Source of the DNA: Ruegeria meonggei | GTDB taxonomy: Bacteria > Pseudomonadota > Alphaproteobacteria > Rhodobacterales > Rhodobacteraceae | NCBI RefSeq assembly: GCF_900172215.1 | Contig: NZ_FWFP01000015.1 | Span: forward strand, 62,001-126,000 | Length of the DNA: 64,000 nt | Direction of reading: 5' to 3' | Shown: positions 20,208 to 28,923 of the stretch, piece by piece | Layout of the letters: each line of letters starts with the position of its first letter | How positions within the stretch are numbered: position 1 is the first letter of the stretch | Notes under the pieces: model-generated | Database searches by the model: none | The model's input: the letters and a program-made list of their open reading frames with translations, nothing else | What the model was told of the DNA's origin: nothing | Made by a program: the position numbers and the translations under genes

Positions 20208-21185
20208 ATGAACACCGCTGAGCTGGGCGACAGGATTTTGAACGGGGACCGGCGTGCGCTGGCCCGGGCGATTACGCTGGTTGAAAGCGGTCGTTCTGAT
20301 CATCGGTCGCAAGCGAGCGATCTTCTGGCCCATGTCGGCAAATCCGGGCGGCAATCGCTGCGTGTCGGCCTGTCGGGCACGCCGGGGGTGGGTAAATCCA
20401 CCTTTATTGAGAGCTTTGGCATGATGCTGACTGCGCAGGGGCTGCGGGTTGCGGTTCTGGCGGTTGATCCCAGTTCAGCCAGGTCGGGCGGTTCCATTCT
20501 AGGGGACAAGACGCGGATGGAGCGGCTGAGTCGCGACAGAAACGCGTTTATCCGCCCATCCCCCAGCCAGACGCATTTGGGTGGTGTCGCCCGCCGTACC
20601 CGTGAAGCGATTGCGCTATGTGAGGCCGCCGGGTTCGACGTGGTGCTGATCGAAACCGTCGGCGTCGGGCAATCCGAAACCGTAGTGTCCGAGATGTCGG
20701 ACCTGTTTCTGTTACTGCTGGCCCCGGCCGGTGGTGATGAATTGCAGGGTGTCAAACGCGGCATCATGGAAATGGCCGACATGATTCTGGTGAACAAGGC
20801 GGATGGCGATCTGAAAGCCACCGCCACGCGTACCTGCGCCGATTATGCCGGTGCGCTGCGCCTGTTGCGCAAACGCCCTCAGGATCCGGAAGGGTTTCCA
20901 AAGGCGATGACAGTCTCGGCCGTTGAAGAACACGGTTTGGAAGAGGCCTGGGGGCAAATGCAATCACTGAGCCAATCGCGCCGGGACAGTGGTTATTGGA
21001 ACGCAAACCGGTCGGCACAAGCGCAATACTGGTTCGAGCAAGAGGTCCGCGCTGCGCTACTGGCCCGCCTCGCAACATCCCAGGCCCGGTCCGAGATGGA
21101 ACGCTTGGGCGAAGAAGTGCGCAAGGGAAATCTGAGCCCCTCTGCCGCGGCGGACACTATGTTGGACACTCTGGTCGCCGGATAG
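20208..21185 (+). CDS. meaB: Methylmalonyl-CoA mutase-associated GTPase
   Basis: 325 residues from ATG 20208, chosen because GAGGGG precedes it and the longer frame adds residues unlike the family. G1 loop GTPGVGKST at 57-65, VDPSSARSGGSILGDKTRM, ETVGVGQSE and NKAD G4 motif. The G3E-type GTPase protects and reloads adenosylcobalamin in methylmalonyl-CoA mutase. The mutase gene itself is not in the window. Confidence 0.93.
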   Translation: MNTAELGDRILNGDRRALARAITLVESGRSDHRSQASDLLAHVGKSGRQSLRVGLSGTPGVGKSTFIESFGMMLTAQGLRVAVLAVDPSSARSGGSILGDKTRMERLSRDRNAFIRPSPSQTHLGGVARRTREAIALCEAAGFDVVLIETVGVGQSETVVSEMSDLFLLLLAPAGGDELQGVKRGIMEMADMILVNKADGDLKATATRTCADYAGALRLLRKRPQDPEGFPKAMTVSAVEEHGLEEAWGQMQSLSQSRRDSGYWNANRSAQAQYWFEQEVRAALLARLATSQARSEMERLGEEVRKGNLSPSAAADTMLDTLVAG

Positions 21186-21295
21186 GCAAATACACTGCGG
21201 TGTGGCGGCCCGTCATTCGGTCATCGGAAATCATGGACTGTCCGACCTTGCTTTTGATGGTATGCTGAAAAGGCAGACACGCAGGGGTTGTTCGA

Positions 21296-22477
21296 ATGCC
21301 CAATATCAATGGGACAAATAACAACGACAACATTGATGTCACAAACAATAGCGGCACCCTTAATGGGGCGCCGCAGGGCTCACCCATCGATAACATCCGG
21401 GGCCGGGGCGGCGATGACGATATAAATGTCACCGACAGCACCGTCATTGGCAATGTGGTCGGTAATGCTGGAACGGACACTATCACCATCTCCGGCAGCA
21501 CCGTCGGCGGGCGGGTAGCGAGCGGGTCAGATGCTGATGTTTTGGATATCAGCGGCTCGACCATCGGGGCCATTCGACTGGGCGGCGGCAACGACACCCT
21601 GAATTTCAGCAGCACGTCGGTCGGTCAGGATATCCGCGGCGGTGGCGGCACGGATACGCTGAACCTGCCATCCGGTACGGTCGTGAACGACAGTATTTTT
21701 GGTACCTTCACGGTTTCGGACGGGGTTGGATATTCCGTCTCCAACGGGACGTTCACCTTACCGTCTGGTATCACGGTGACCTATTCGGCATTCGAAAACG
21801 GCTCGGGCGTTCCCTGTTTTACCCGAGATACCAGCATCCTGTCGAAAATCGGAGCACGCCCTATTCAGAGCTTGCGGGCAGGTGACCTGATCGCAACCAT
21901 GAGCCATGGGATGCAACCCGTACGCTGGATCGGTCGACGCCGGTTTGATCGCACTGCGCTGGAGGGCAATGCCCGGCTGTTGCCAGTGCGAATATTGGCC
22001 GGCGCGTTGGGGAGTGGAATGCCGCAGCGCGACCTTCTTGTGTCGCGGCAGCACAGGATGCTGGTGCAGTCCAGGATCGCCGAGAGGATGTTTGGTACAA
22101 CTCAGGTGCTGATCCCGGCCATCAAGCTGACCGTCCTGCCCGGGATTTACGTCGACGATTCCGTGTCAGAGGTCGAGTATTTTCACCTGCTTTTTGATCG
22201 CCATCAGGTGATTTTTGCCGAGAAAGCCCCGACAGAAAGCCTGTTCACCGGCATCGAGGCGTTAAAGTCGGTGGGGCCAGAGGCGCGGCGCGAGATCTTT
22301 GAGATTTTCCCGGAACTGGCCGAGAATACGCCCGCGCATGAACCCGCAAGATTGATTCCGGCGGGGCGTCAACAGGCCCGCCTGCTTGAACGGCACCGCA
22401 GGAATAACAAGCCCTTGTTGCAGGTCCAGACCGGCAGCGTTTCAGCGCAGCATCTTTCGCACAAAGATTTCCGTTGA
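21296..22477 (+). CDS. Hint-domain protein with N-terminal RTX-like repeats
   Basis: 393 residues. The first ~165 residues are acidic and Gly/Asp/Asn-rich with loosely repeated GGGxDTLN units, resembling calcium-binding RTX or beta-helical repeats. From C174 (CFTRDTSI) runs a Hedgehog/intein (Hint) module, with SRQHRMLV as its characteristic internal block. Such two-part proteins are frequent in Rhodobacterales and may self-cleave, but no C-extein partner follows and processing is untested. No N-terminal signal peptide; RTX-like content would suit type I secretion. Confidence 0.82.
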   Translation: MPNINGTNNNDNIDVTNNSGTLNGAPQGSPIDNIRGRGGDDDINVTDSTVIGNVVGNAGTDTITISGSTVGGRVASGSDADVLDISGSTIGAIRLGGGNDTLNFSSTSVGQDIRGGGGTDTLNLPSGTVVNDSIFGTFTVSDGVGYSVSNGTFTLPSGITVTYSAFENGSGVPCFTRDTSILSKIGARPIQSLRAGDLIATMSHGMQPVRWIGRRRFDRTALEGNARLLPVRILAGALGSGMPQRDLLVSRQHRMLVQSRIAERMFGTTQVLIPAIKLTVLPGIYVDDSVSEVEYFHLLFDRHQVIFAEKAPTESLFTGIEALKSVGPEARREIFEIFPELAENTPAHEPARLIPAGRQQARLLERHRRNNKPLLQVQTGSVSAQHLSHKDFR

Positions 22478-22606
22478 TCCGTCTTGACCCTTCCGGTGAT
22501 TCCCACTAAACGCATCCAACCAGTTTTCGGGCGCGACTTCGGGTTGTGCCCCTTGTGATTTGGCCGAGGGCGATATGCCTGGCCTCCAGAAACAAAGGAA
22601 GAAACC

Positions 22607-22894
22607 ATGTCGCGCCGTTGCGAACTGACCGGAAAAGGCCCGATGACTGGCAACAATGTCAGCCACGCCAAAAACAGAACTCGTCGTCGGTTCCTGCCGA
22701 ATCTGAACGACGTCACCCTGCAATCGGAAACCCTGGGTCGTGGCGTCAAGCTGCGCATCTCGGCGGCTGCCCTGCGCTCGGTTGATCATCGCGGTGGTCT
22801 GGACGCGTTCCTGGCAAAAGCCAAGGACGACGAACTTTCCGCTGCCGCACTGAAAGTAAAAAAAGAAATCGCCAAGGCTCAAGCCGCGGCCTAA
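22607..22894 (+). CDS. rpmB: 50S ribosomal protein L28
   Basis: 95 residues with the standard L28 start ([20 protein letters not shown]) and the basic [11 protein letters not shown] segment. Component of the large ribosomal subunit. Monocistronic, ending in a strong hairpin terminator 25 bp after the stop. Confidence 0.97.
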   Translation: MSRRCELTGKGPMTGNNVSHAKNRTRRRFLPNLNDVTLQSETLGRGVKLRISAAALRSVDHRGGLDAFLAKAKDDELSAAALKVKKEIAKAQAAA

Positions 22895-22918
22895 GTCCTT
22901 ACTTTCAGATTTGAATTC

Positions 22919-22948
22919 GACCCTGTACCCTTTGGTGCAGGGTCTTTT
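22919..22948 (+). terminator. Rho-independent terminator of rpmB
   Basis: GACCCTGTACC (22919-22929), loop CTTT, GGTGCAGGGTC (22934-22944) then TTTT. The 11-bp stem has one G-U pair. Confidence 0.88.
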
Positions 22949-23297
22949 CATTTGTGGACTGTTCCCAGAGCGGAAATAAATTTGCGACAAAGGTGAAATT
23001 GTTCACATACGCTGCGCTTCGACTGCCATATGTTTGTTCATATTCATCTGGCGGAGTTCAGTCTCATGTCTTTCAAATCATCTGGTTTTCTCTCCCTGTT
23101 GGCTGCTTTTTTTGGCAAAACTTTTGGGGCATGCGTTCGAATGCAACGCCAGGTTAACAGGTTGCATACCAGCCTGACCAAAGGGTCCGTCAAACGTCCT
23201 GAACTGGACAGTTGACACATATCTCCTGACCCCGGGCTTCGGGCGTTTTCGATTGCGCTTGAAGCCCGCTTTATGTCCGGCCTATACCGACGCCAGG
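22949..23297. other. Intergenic region between rpmB and the copper pair
   Basis: About 350 bp after the rpmB terminator. Apart from the small candidate reading frame listed separately (23066-23215) I see no gene. A promoter for the downstream DUF2946-like/PCuAC pair should lie here, but no clear -35/-10 pair stood out. Confidence 0.5.
23066..23215 (+). CDS. Possible 49-residue small protein
   Basis: Begins MSFKSSGFLSLLAAFFGKTF and ends basic (GSVKRPELDS). GGCGGAG lies about 10 bp upstream of ATG 23066. A hydrophobic stretch near residues 6-16 is followed by a positively charged tail, which would suit a small membrane-associated peptide. I recognise no family, and the reading frame may be fortuitous. 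Confidence 0.35.
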   Translation: MSFKSSGFLSLLAAFFGKTFGACVRMQRQVNRLHTSLTKGSVKRPELDS

Positions 23298-23648
23298 ATG
23301 AAACCCGTTCTAAACAGAATTCTACCATTGGTGCTGTCTCTGCTGGTTGTTTTGACCGGACAGGGGGTGGCCGCGTCGCGCGGAATGGACCGAGCGGTGG
23401 GTCATATGGTGCTGTGCACAGGTACCGGGCCAGTGGTTGTTTACGTGGATGCCGAAGGGCAGCCGACACAGGCCCCCCATTTCTGCCCCGACTATGCGCT
23501 GACATTGCTGGGCGCGATTGCGTTGGCAGACCCGGTATTGCCCACAGCGCCAGAACACACGCATCCGGCCCCTTTACGTGGGGCAGGCAGTCTTATTGCA
23601 TTGCCGCTTCCGTTCAGGCCGGCGCGGGCACCTCCGGTGATGATCTGA
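23298..23648 (+). CDS. DUF2946-like exported protein
   Basis: 116 residues from ATG 23298 (MKPVLNRILPLVLSLLVVL...), chosen because it opens with a clean signal peptide; upstream codons in frame do not look like protein. The mature part has HMVLCTGTGPV and HFCPDYA, the Cys/His pattern of DUF2946 proteins, which are often found with copper genes. It precedes the PCu(A)C chaperone by 44 bp, and the pair probably handles periplasmic copper. Confidence 0.65.
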   Translation: MKPVLNRILPLVLSLLVVLTGQGVAASRGMDRAVGHMVLCTGTGPVVVYVDAEGQPTQAPHFCPDYALTLLGAIALADPVLPTAPEHTHPAPLRGAGSLIALPLPFRPARAPPVMI

Positions 23649-23692
23649 TCCGTTTTTATACTTTTCAGACACTTGAATACAGGAGAGGTGCT

Positions 23693-24166
23693 ATGTCCCT
23701 CACATCCAAACTGCTTGCTTCCCTTACAGCTGCAACTCTGGCCACTGCTGCTTTTGCACAGGATACAATAACCATCGAAGACGCTTATGCCCGGTCGTCC
23801 GGCAAAACTGCCAAGGCGGGGGCTGCATTCATGATGATTCAGAACTCTGGTGATGCTGACGATCGCCTGATCAGTGTCGAATCCGATGCAGCGGCCCGGG
23901 TCGAGCTTCATACCCATGTGATCGACGCCAACGGCGTGGCCAAGATGATGGAAGTTGAGGAAGGCTTTGTCATTCCTGCCGGGGACATGCACATGCTGAA
24001 ACGTGGTGGAGACCATGTGATGTTCATGGGGCTGACCGGCCCGTTTGAGCAGGGCGCGACTGTTCCTGTCACGCTGGTGTTCGAGAATGCTGGTGAAGTA
24101 GTGGTGGAAGTTCCGGTTGATCTGGAGCGGAAAGACGCAGGTGGTCACGGGTCACATTCGAACTGA
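23693..24166 (+). CDS. PCu(A)C family copper chaperone
   Basis: 157 residues from ATG 23693, preceded by AGGAGAGG. Signal peptide ending ATAAFAQ. The copper(I) motif H-x10-M...H-x-M is recognisable in LHTHVIDANGVAKMMEVEEG and GGDHVMFMGL. Family members deliver Cu(I) to the CuA site of cytochrome oxidase in the periplasm. His-rich C-terminus (GGHGSHSN). Likely co-transcribed with the preceding DUF2946-like gene. Confidence 0.88.
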   Translation: MSLTSKLLASLTAATLATAAFAQDTITIEDAYARSSGKTAKAGAAFMMIQNSGDADDRLISVESDAAARVELHTHVIDANGVAKMMEVEEGFVIPAGDMHMLKRGGDHVMFMGLTGPFEQGATVPVTLVFENAGEVVVEVPVDLERKDAGGHGSHSN

Positions 24167-24210
24167 TCTACGTCTGTTTTCGGGCCCCTTCGCGGCCGTC
24201 ATCCATCCGT

Positions 24211-24233
24211 CAGGCCGGGCTTCGCCCGGCCTG
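24211..24233. terminator. GC hairpin between convergent genes
   Basis: CAGGCCGGGC, loop TTC, GCCCGGCCTG: a 10-bp perfect stem between the ends of the copper chaperone and the HdeD-like gene. No T-run follows on either strand, so termination is only suggested by position. Confidence 0.45.
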
Positions 24234-24253
24234 CTTGCGTTGCGGCATGGAAA

Positions 24254-24862
24254 TCAGCGGTTTACAACCTTCATTGCAACCCGGTCATGCGCGCGTTTAA
24301 AGCGGGCAGTCAGCCAGAACATGACCACAGCAAATGCAAGGGCCGAGAATGCGATGGCCCAGCCCAGCGCTACCATCCCGGTGCCGGGCCAGAAGATTAG
24401 TGCCAGGCCGATGATCAGGGCCAGAATTCCTGAGTTCCGCACCGTCGGCGCATCCGGACTTCGGTCGGGCATTTGACGCCATGCCATTATCGATCCGATG
24501 CCTACAATCAGAGCCCAGGCACCCAACAAGAAGAAGGTCAGCTTTGCCACACCCTCGGGCCAGACCAGCAGAACCAGCCCGATCAAAAGAGCCCCGATAC
24601 CAACACCACCAATCAAGCCCCGGCGCCCAAAGCCCAGCAATGTCAGGCCACCGTCCAAGATGAGCAGCAACCCGACCAAACGCAACAGCAAGGATATGCT
24701 GCTGGTCGGCCAAAACAGAGCCGCGATCCCCAGTAAACCGGCCAGAATCCCGCGCAGCAGGAAAGTCCACCACAGGTTGGTCAGCTGATCACCCAGCGCG
24801 TCACGATCGCGCAGCACGGCGTCATCAAGGATTTCTTCGTGTGGGGGTTGGGGGTCTGTCAT
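24254..24862 (-). CDS. HdeD-like (DUF308) membrane protein
   Basis: About 202 residues from ATG 24862 (MTDPQPPHEE), chosen for GGAG six bases upstream; ATG 24883 is the alternative. Six hydrophobic segments arranged as three DUF308 pairs, with repeated GLALIFWP/IAALFWP turns as in HdeD, an inner-membrane protein linked to acid resistance in enterobacteria. Function here unknown. Confidence 0.82.
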   Translation of the reverse strand: MTDPQPPHEEILDDAVLRDRDALGDQLTNLWWTFLLRGILAGLLGIAALFWPTSSISLLLRLVGLLLILDGGLTLLGFGRRGLIGGVGIGALLIGLVLLVWPEGVAKLTFFLLGAWALIVGIGSIMAWRQMPDRSPDAPTVRNSGILALIIGLALIFWPGTGMVALGWAIAFSALAFAVVMFWLTARFKRAHDRVAMKVVNR

Positions 24863-24922
24863 TGGGGTCTCCGCGATTGTCATGCCTTCAGTATAAACGA
24901 CAAAAAAGGCGTGTGTCTGTGG

Positions 24923-25618
24923 TTAGTAACGGCCCAGCAACCCATCCACCCAGCGCGGGACGGTTTCGGTGGCTGGGCCAAGAATGACCTCGTCAAAGCT
25001 CGACACGCCGGTCGAGGGGTCGAGATTCAGTTCAACCGTTCGCGCGCCTGACATGCTGGCGTCGTGCACGAAGGCGGCGGCGGGGTAGACCTGACCCGAT
25101 GTACCAATCGCAGCAAAGATCGCGGCACCGCTCAGATGATCATAAATGGCGTCCATGTGATATGGCATCTCGCCAAACCATACTACGTCGGGCCGCGCTG
25201 TAGGGGCCGCGCATGCTGGGCAGGGTTCGTCCACGGACATTTCCGGCGGGGCGGTCCAGCGATGGGCGCAGGCACCGCATAAAGCGCCGGAAAGTGTGCC
25301 GTGCATATGAATGACGTTTTCGGCTCCGCCAGCCTCGTGCAGGCTGTCCACGTTTTGGGTGACGATCACAACCTCTCTGGGCCAGTGGCGCTGCAACCGG
25401 GCCAGCGCCTTGTGCGCTGCATTTGGCTGTGCCTTAGCGGCCTGAGCGCGGCGAGCGTTGTAGAAGCCGTGCACCAGGGCGGGATCGCGGGCAAAGCCTT
25501 CGGGTGTGGCGACATCTTCGATCCTGTGCTGTGCCCACAAACCACCTTCGTCGCGGAACGTGCCCAGCCCGCTTTCGGCAGAAATCCCAGCCCCTGTCAG
25601 AATGACGATCTTTTCCAT
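24923..25618 (-). CDS. cobB: NAD-dependent protein deacylase of the Sir2/CobB family
   Basis: 231 residues from ATG 25618 (MEKIVILTGAGISAESG), with GGAGAGG upstream; the longer frame crosses the divergent neighbour. NAD-binding GAGISAESG, TQNVDSLH, catalytic His in IHMHG, and two CxxC pairs for zinc. The Y-x-x-R in FYNARRAQ is the class III signature tied to removal of succinyl/malonyl groups. The start is only 28 bp from the divergent phosphatase gene. Confidence 0.9.
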   Translation of the reverse strand: MEKIVILTGAGISAESGLGTFRDEGGLWAQHRIEDVATPEGFARDPALVHGFYNARRAQAAKAQPNAAHKALARLQRHWPREVVIVTQNVDSLHEAGGAENVIHMHGTLSGALCGACAHRWTAPPEMSVDEPCPACAAPTARPDVVWFGEMPYHMDAIYDHLSGAAIFAAIGTSGQVYPAAAFVHDASMSGARTVELNLDPSTGVSSFDEVILGPATETVPRWVDGLLGRY

Positions 25619-25646
25619 ATCCTCTCCGCACGTTACACCTTGACCC

Positions 25647-26090
25647 ATGAGCCACCGTATCTTGTTTGTCTGCCTGGGCAATATCTGCCGTTCTCCCGCC
25701 GCTGAGGGCGTCTTTCGCGCCCGCACACCGCAACACACCACCGACAGCGCCGGGACATCCGGCTGGCATATCGGTGATCCGCCCTATGGACCGATGCAAA
25801 ATGCGGCTAGGGCCCGCGGGATCGTGATAGGTGATCTGCAGGCGCGGCAGTTTGTGGCCGACGATTTTGACAGGTTCGATCTGATCATCGGTATGGATGC
25901 CAACAATATCGCCGATATCGAGAGTATGCGGCCCGCGGGCAACGACACCCCGGTTCGCCTGCTAACGGACTTTGCATTCAGTTCCGATGCCGACCACGTG
26001 CCTGACCCGTACTATTCGCGCGACTTCGACGGCGCGCTGGATTTGATCGAAGCTGCGGTCGAGGGTCTGGACGCGCATCTGCGCACTTAA
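25647..26090 (+). CDS. Low-molecular-weight protein-tyrosine phosphatase
   Basis: 147 residues. Active-site loop CLGNICRS at residues 9-16 (nucleophile C9, phosphate-binding R15) and the general acid in DPYY near residue 115. Found as a housekeeping phosphatase or in arsenate/exopolysaccharide contexts; no such genes are adjacent. The last 4 bp overlap the convergent LysR gene. Confidence 0.92.
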   Translation: MSHRILFVCLGNICRSPAAEGVFRARTPQHTTDSAGTSGWHIGDPPYGPMQNAARARGIVIGDLQARQFVADDFDRFDLIIGMDANNIADIESMRPAGNDTPVRLLTDFAFSSDADHVPDPYYSRDFDGALDLIEAAVEGLDAHLRT

Positions 26091-27028
26091 CTCATCACCT
26101 TTAACTGGCCGTTCAACCAGGGCAGTTGCATCAATGCCGGATCGATGATCTGACTGCGCATCAGGCGGCGCATCATTTGTGCCACCTCTTGCGGAACCTG
26201 ATCGGACCAATCGGTGCGGGTAAACAGGGAAATCGTCCGCGCGAATTCGCCAAACGGGGCAGGGTGCACCTCGAGGCTGTCGTGGAACCGTGTTGCGCGC
26301 ATGTATCCCAGCGGCGTCGTGATCGCCCAACCCAGCCCACGTGCCACCATCGCCATCAGCGCCAGATGCGAACCGATCTCGAATCGCTCCTCGAAATCCA
26401 GTTGCTGACGGGCCAGATGGTTTTCGATCTGGCGGCTGATCAGCTGTTCGCGTGCATAGCGCAAAAAGGGCAGGTCCTGGGTGGCCTTACCGAAGCCCTT
26501 GGGTGTGACCAGAATGAACGGGTCCTGAACCAGAGGGTGCTCGACCACGCCCTCCAGTACTTCACCAGAATGGGCCGAGACCACCATATGCAGGCGTTGC
26601 GCCTCGAGCTCGGCGAACAGGTCCAGGCTGGACAGCGTGATCAATTTGAATTTCGACCGGGTCAGGCTGTCGGCCAGCAGCGTGGCAAGCCGAGGGGTCA
26701 GGTCATTGTCGAAATCGTCGATCAGCCCGATTGAGAGCGTAGCAAGATGGCCCAGATCCATCACGCTCAGCTCGCTCTGGGCGATTTGCAATTCGGCAAG
26801 AACGGCCTCGGTCCGGGCCAGAAAGCTGCGCCCGGCTTGTGTCAACCGCATTGGACGGCGCCCGTGATCCACCAGATCGGTGCCCAAGGCTTTTTCCAGG
26901 TTTCGCAATTGTTGCGACACCGAGGGCTGGCTGAGCCCGGTGATATCCGCAGCCTGTGCCACCGATCCTGTCCGCGCCAAGGCTTCGAACACCTCGAGCC
27001 CGCGCAGGGTCAGCCCTTTCATCACCAT
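26087..27028 (-). CDS. LysR-family transcriptional regulator
   Basis: 313 residues. Winged-helix domain in residues 5-64 (LEVFEALARTGSVAQAADITGLSQPSVSQQLRNLEKALG), then a periplasmic-binding-like effector domain. An alternative start lies two codons in (MKGLTL). No divergent target gene: upstream is a short gap before the small secreted protein gene, so the regulated genes are unknown. Confidence 0.92.
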   Translation of the reverse strand: MVMKGLTLRGLEVFEALARTGSVAQAADITGLSQPSVSQQLRNLEKALGTDLVDHGRRPMRLTQAGRSFLARTEAVLAELQIAQSELSVMDLGHLATLSIGLIDDFDNDLTPRLATLLADSLTRSKFKLITLSSLDLFAELEAQRLHMVVSAHSGEVLEGVVEHPLVQDPFILVTPKGFGKATQDLPFLRYAREQLISRQIENHLARQQLDFEERFEIGSHLALMAMVARGLGWAITTPLGYMRATRFHDSLEVHPAPFGEFARTISLFTRTDWSDQVPQEVAQMMRRLMRSQIIDPALMQLPWLNGQLKVMS

Positions 27029-27093
27029 CAGACATACCTTTCGCTGCGCCTTTTTTGCGGTGCGGCGAGTGTCAGGTCAAGGATTGAAAGGGG

Positions 27094-27405
27094 TTAGCTG
27101 CAAACAGCTTGCGCCATCTGACCGAAGTTCTGATAGCGATCCCACAACGCATCATCACGCGCGGTTTGCGACATCTTCAGCTCTTGCGCCTGATGCGGGT
27201 CGCTGAACCATTTGGCGACGGTTTTCTGATCGCTGTTGGTCAGCGCCTGATTGGCCACCTGCTGGATACAGTTGCAGCGTGCCCGCGTCGCAGCCGACCT
27301 GTCCGATGCCAGACATGCCCGCTTGATCGCCGCCGCCTCGACCGTTGCCGGAGCGACCGCTGAAATCGACGTGGCGCAAAGTGCAATTAAAAGGAACTGT
27401 TTCAT
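27094..27405 (-). CDS. Small exported protein, unknown function
   Basis: 103 residues. Signal peptide (MKQFLLIALCATSISAVAPATVEAA), mature ~78 residues with four cysteines (KRACLASD, RCNCIQ, AVCS) that could form two disulfides in the periplasm. Not recognised beyond being of a type common in Rhodobacterales. Lies upstream of the LysR gene on the same strand. Confidence 0.7.
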   Translation of the reverse strand: MKQFLLIALCATSISAVAPATVEAAAIKRACLASDRSAATRARCNCIQQVANQALTNSDQKTVAKWFSDPHQAQELKMSQTARDDALWDRYQNFGQMAQAVCS

Positions 27406-27546
27406 GCTCTTGCCTCGTGTTTGCCTGCCCGGACGGGTCTGATGCCCCTCTCGGTCTGCGGCGGAGTATGAATCAAAGTGGTTAACGGATCAATCATGTG
27501 GTTCGAAAAAGTGATTGAGTGCTTACGAACCGCTGCGATAAGCTGG

Positions 27547-28716
27547 TTATTCTGCCTTCGCTTGCATGTAATGAGCCAAATCGACCATGTTCTTCCGAAT
27601 GATGCCTCCATGAAAGGTCTTCGCTTCTTCAGAGAGACCAGCGTTTTCAATCGGATTGAATAGATCGCCTTTCTCCACACAAGAAACCAACTCTTCGAAC
27701 AAAAGATAGTTCTCTTCTGGCGTTTTTCCGGCTTCACCCATTTGCAGGCCAATTGCGTATGTTATGTAAGCGGCTTCTATGAGTATCATCCGAGCCTTGT
27801 TCGATTGTTTTTCAAGATTCGCGTCGTTTTTCGTAGTGTCAGGATGAAGCGACTCCCAGAAATTTAGGAATTGCTCAGCTAGTTGGTTAGCAGTTGCGTT
27901 ACAGTCCCTTCCTTCGGAGACCACTGCCGAAGCTGGCAAGAGCCTAGGACATTCAGGACCAAGTTCGATGCAAGAGCGGAAGAATAGCTCTCGGCTTTTC
28001 TGATCACTTGGCTTGCTCAAAACCGCAATTTTCAAAACGTCAGCAGCGGCTTTGGGTTGATCAAGCGCAAGTCTCAACCTGCCCAGTTGCTGCGGCATCC
28101 AGAAATTTCGTTGGTTTTCAGAGGTTGGGTACTGCGCCATCAATTGGGTGTAGTAAGCATCGGCTTCGTCATACTGTTCAAGTTTGGTGAGGATGCGAAA
28201 CTTCTTTCGTGCGCTGTACTTCTTTGTCGGTTCAATAGCTAAAGACATTTCGATAGCTTCCAGAGCGGCAATATCTTCATCTAGTCCGTCAAGTGCGAAG
28301 CTCTTGCCCTGCCAAGCCTGAAAGTTGTTCGGGTTCAGCTCGATAGCCCGGTCAAAGTCGACTATGGCCTCAGTCCATTTACCCATGCGATCCAACGCAT
28401 ATCCGCGACGCACATGCAGGGCGGCGAGCGTTTCCGAAGATGAAACTCCGGCATCAATCAACGGCGTGCAGATATCGATGATTACGTTCGGGTCTTGCTT
28501 GCGGTTCATGCACGCTTCAATGGCTCGATCGTTTTTGGCAACCAGTGCCCGCTCACGTTTGTCATGCACCACCCAGACAACCGCCGAGACCATAAAAATT
28601 AGAGCAATCGTGCGTACAAGAATCCGGGAATTGCCTAAATTCAATATTTCAACTTCCTGTTTCCACTGTCTAGTCGCCAAGCAACGAGCGCTTGCGACGG
28701 CTAAAACTGCTATCAC
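27547..28716 (-). CDS. Tetratricopeptide-repeat protein with N-terminal membrane anchor
   Basis: Up to 389 residues. A single hydrophobic helix (TIALIFMVSAVVWVV, about residues 36-50) is followed by TPR units; the clearest is ALHVRRGYALDRMGKWTEAIVDFDRAIELNPNN. The C-terminal ~200 residues are unfamiliar. The indicated start is GTG, and the real one may be further in. GC is visibly lower than in the neighbours, suggesting horizontal acquisition. No partner gene identifies its role. Confidence 0.7.
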   Translation of the reverse strand: MIAVLAVASARCLATRQWKQEVEILNLGNSRILVRTIALIFMVSAVVWVVHDKRERALVAKNDRAIEACMNRKQDPNVIIDICTPLIDAGVSSSETLAALHVRRGYALDRMGKWTEAIVDFDRAIELNPNNFQAWQGKSFALDGLDEDIAALEAIEMSLAIEPTKKYSARKKFRILTKLEQYDEADAYYTQLMAQYPTSENQRNFWMPQQLGRLRLALDQPKAAADVLKIAVLSKPSDQKSRELFFRSCIELGPECPRLLPASAVVSEGRDCNATANQLAEQFLNFWESLHPDTTKNDANLEKQSNKARMILIEAAYITYAIGLQMGEAGKTPEENYLLFEELVSCVEKGDLFNPIENAGLSEEAKTFHGGIIRKNMVDLAHYMQAKAE

Positions 28717-28923
28717 TTTTGGGCAGAGTGCATGTCATGGATTTCTCGTCAAGGCTGATCGAGGACGATTGATGCGATCAGATCCGCGAACATTTCACTT
28801 GCAGGGGGGCTTACACGTTTCACAATGGAATGGTGCCGATTGGTGTTTGGGTCGCAACGAGAGCTAGCGCCGTGTACTTTCATCCATTGACCAAACCTCA
28901 AAATCTATACATATCCCAAAGCC

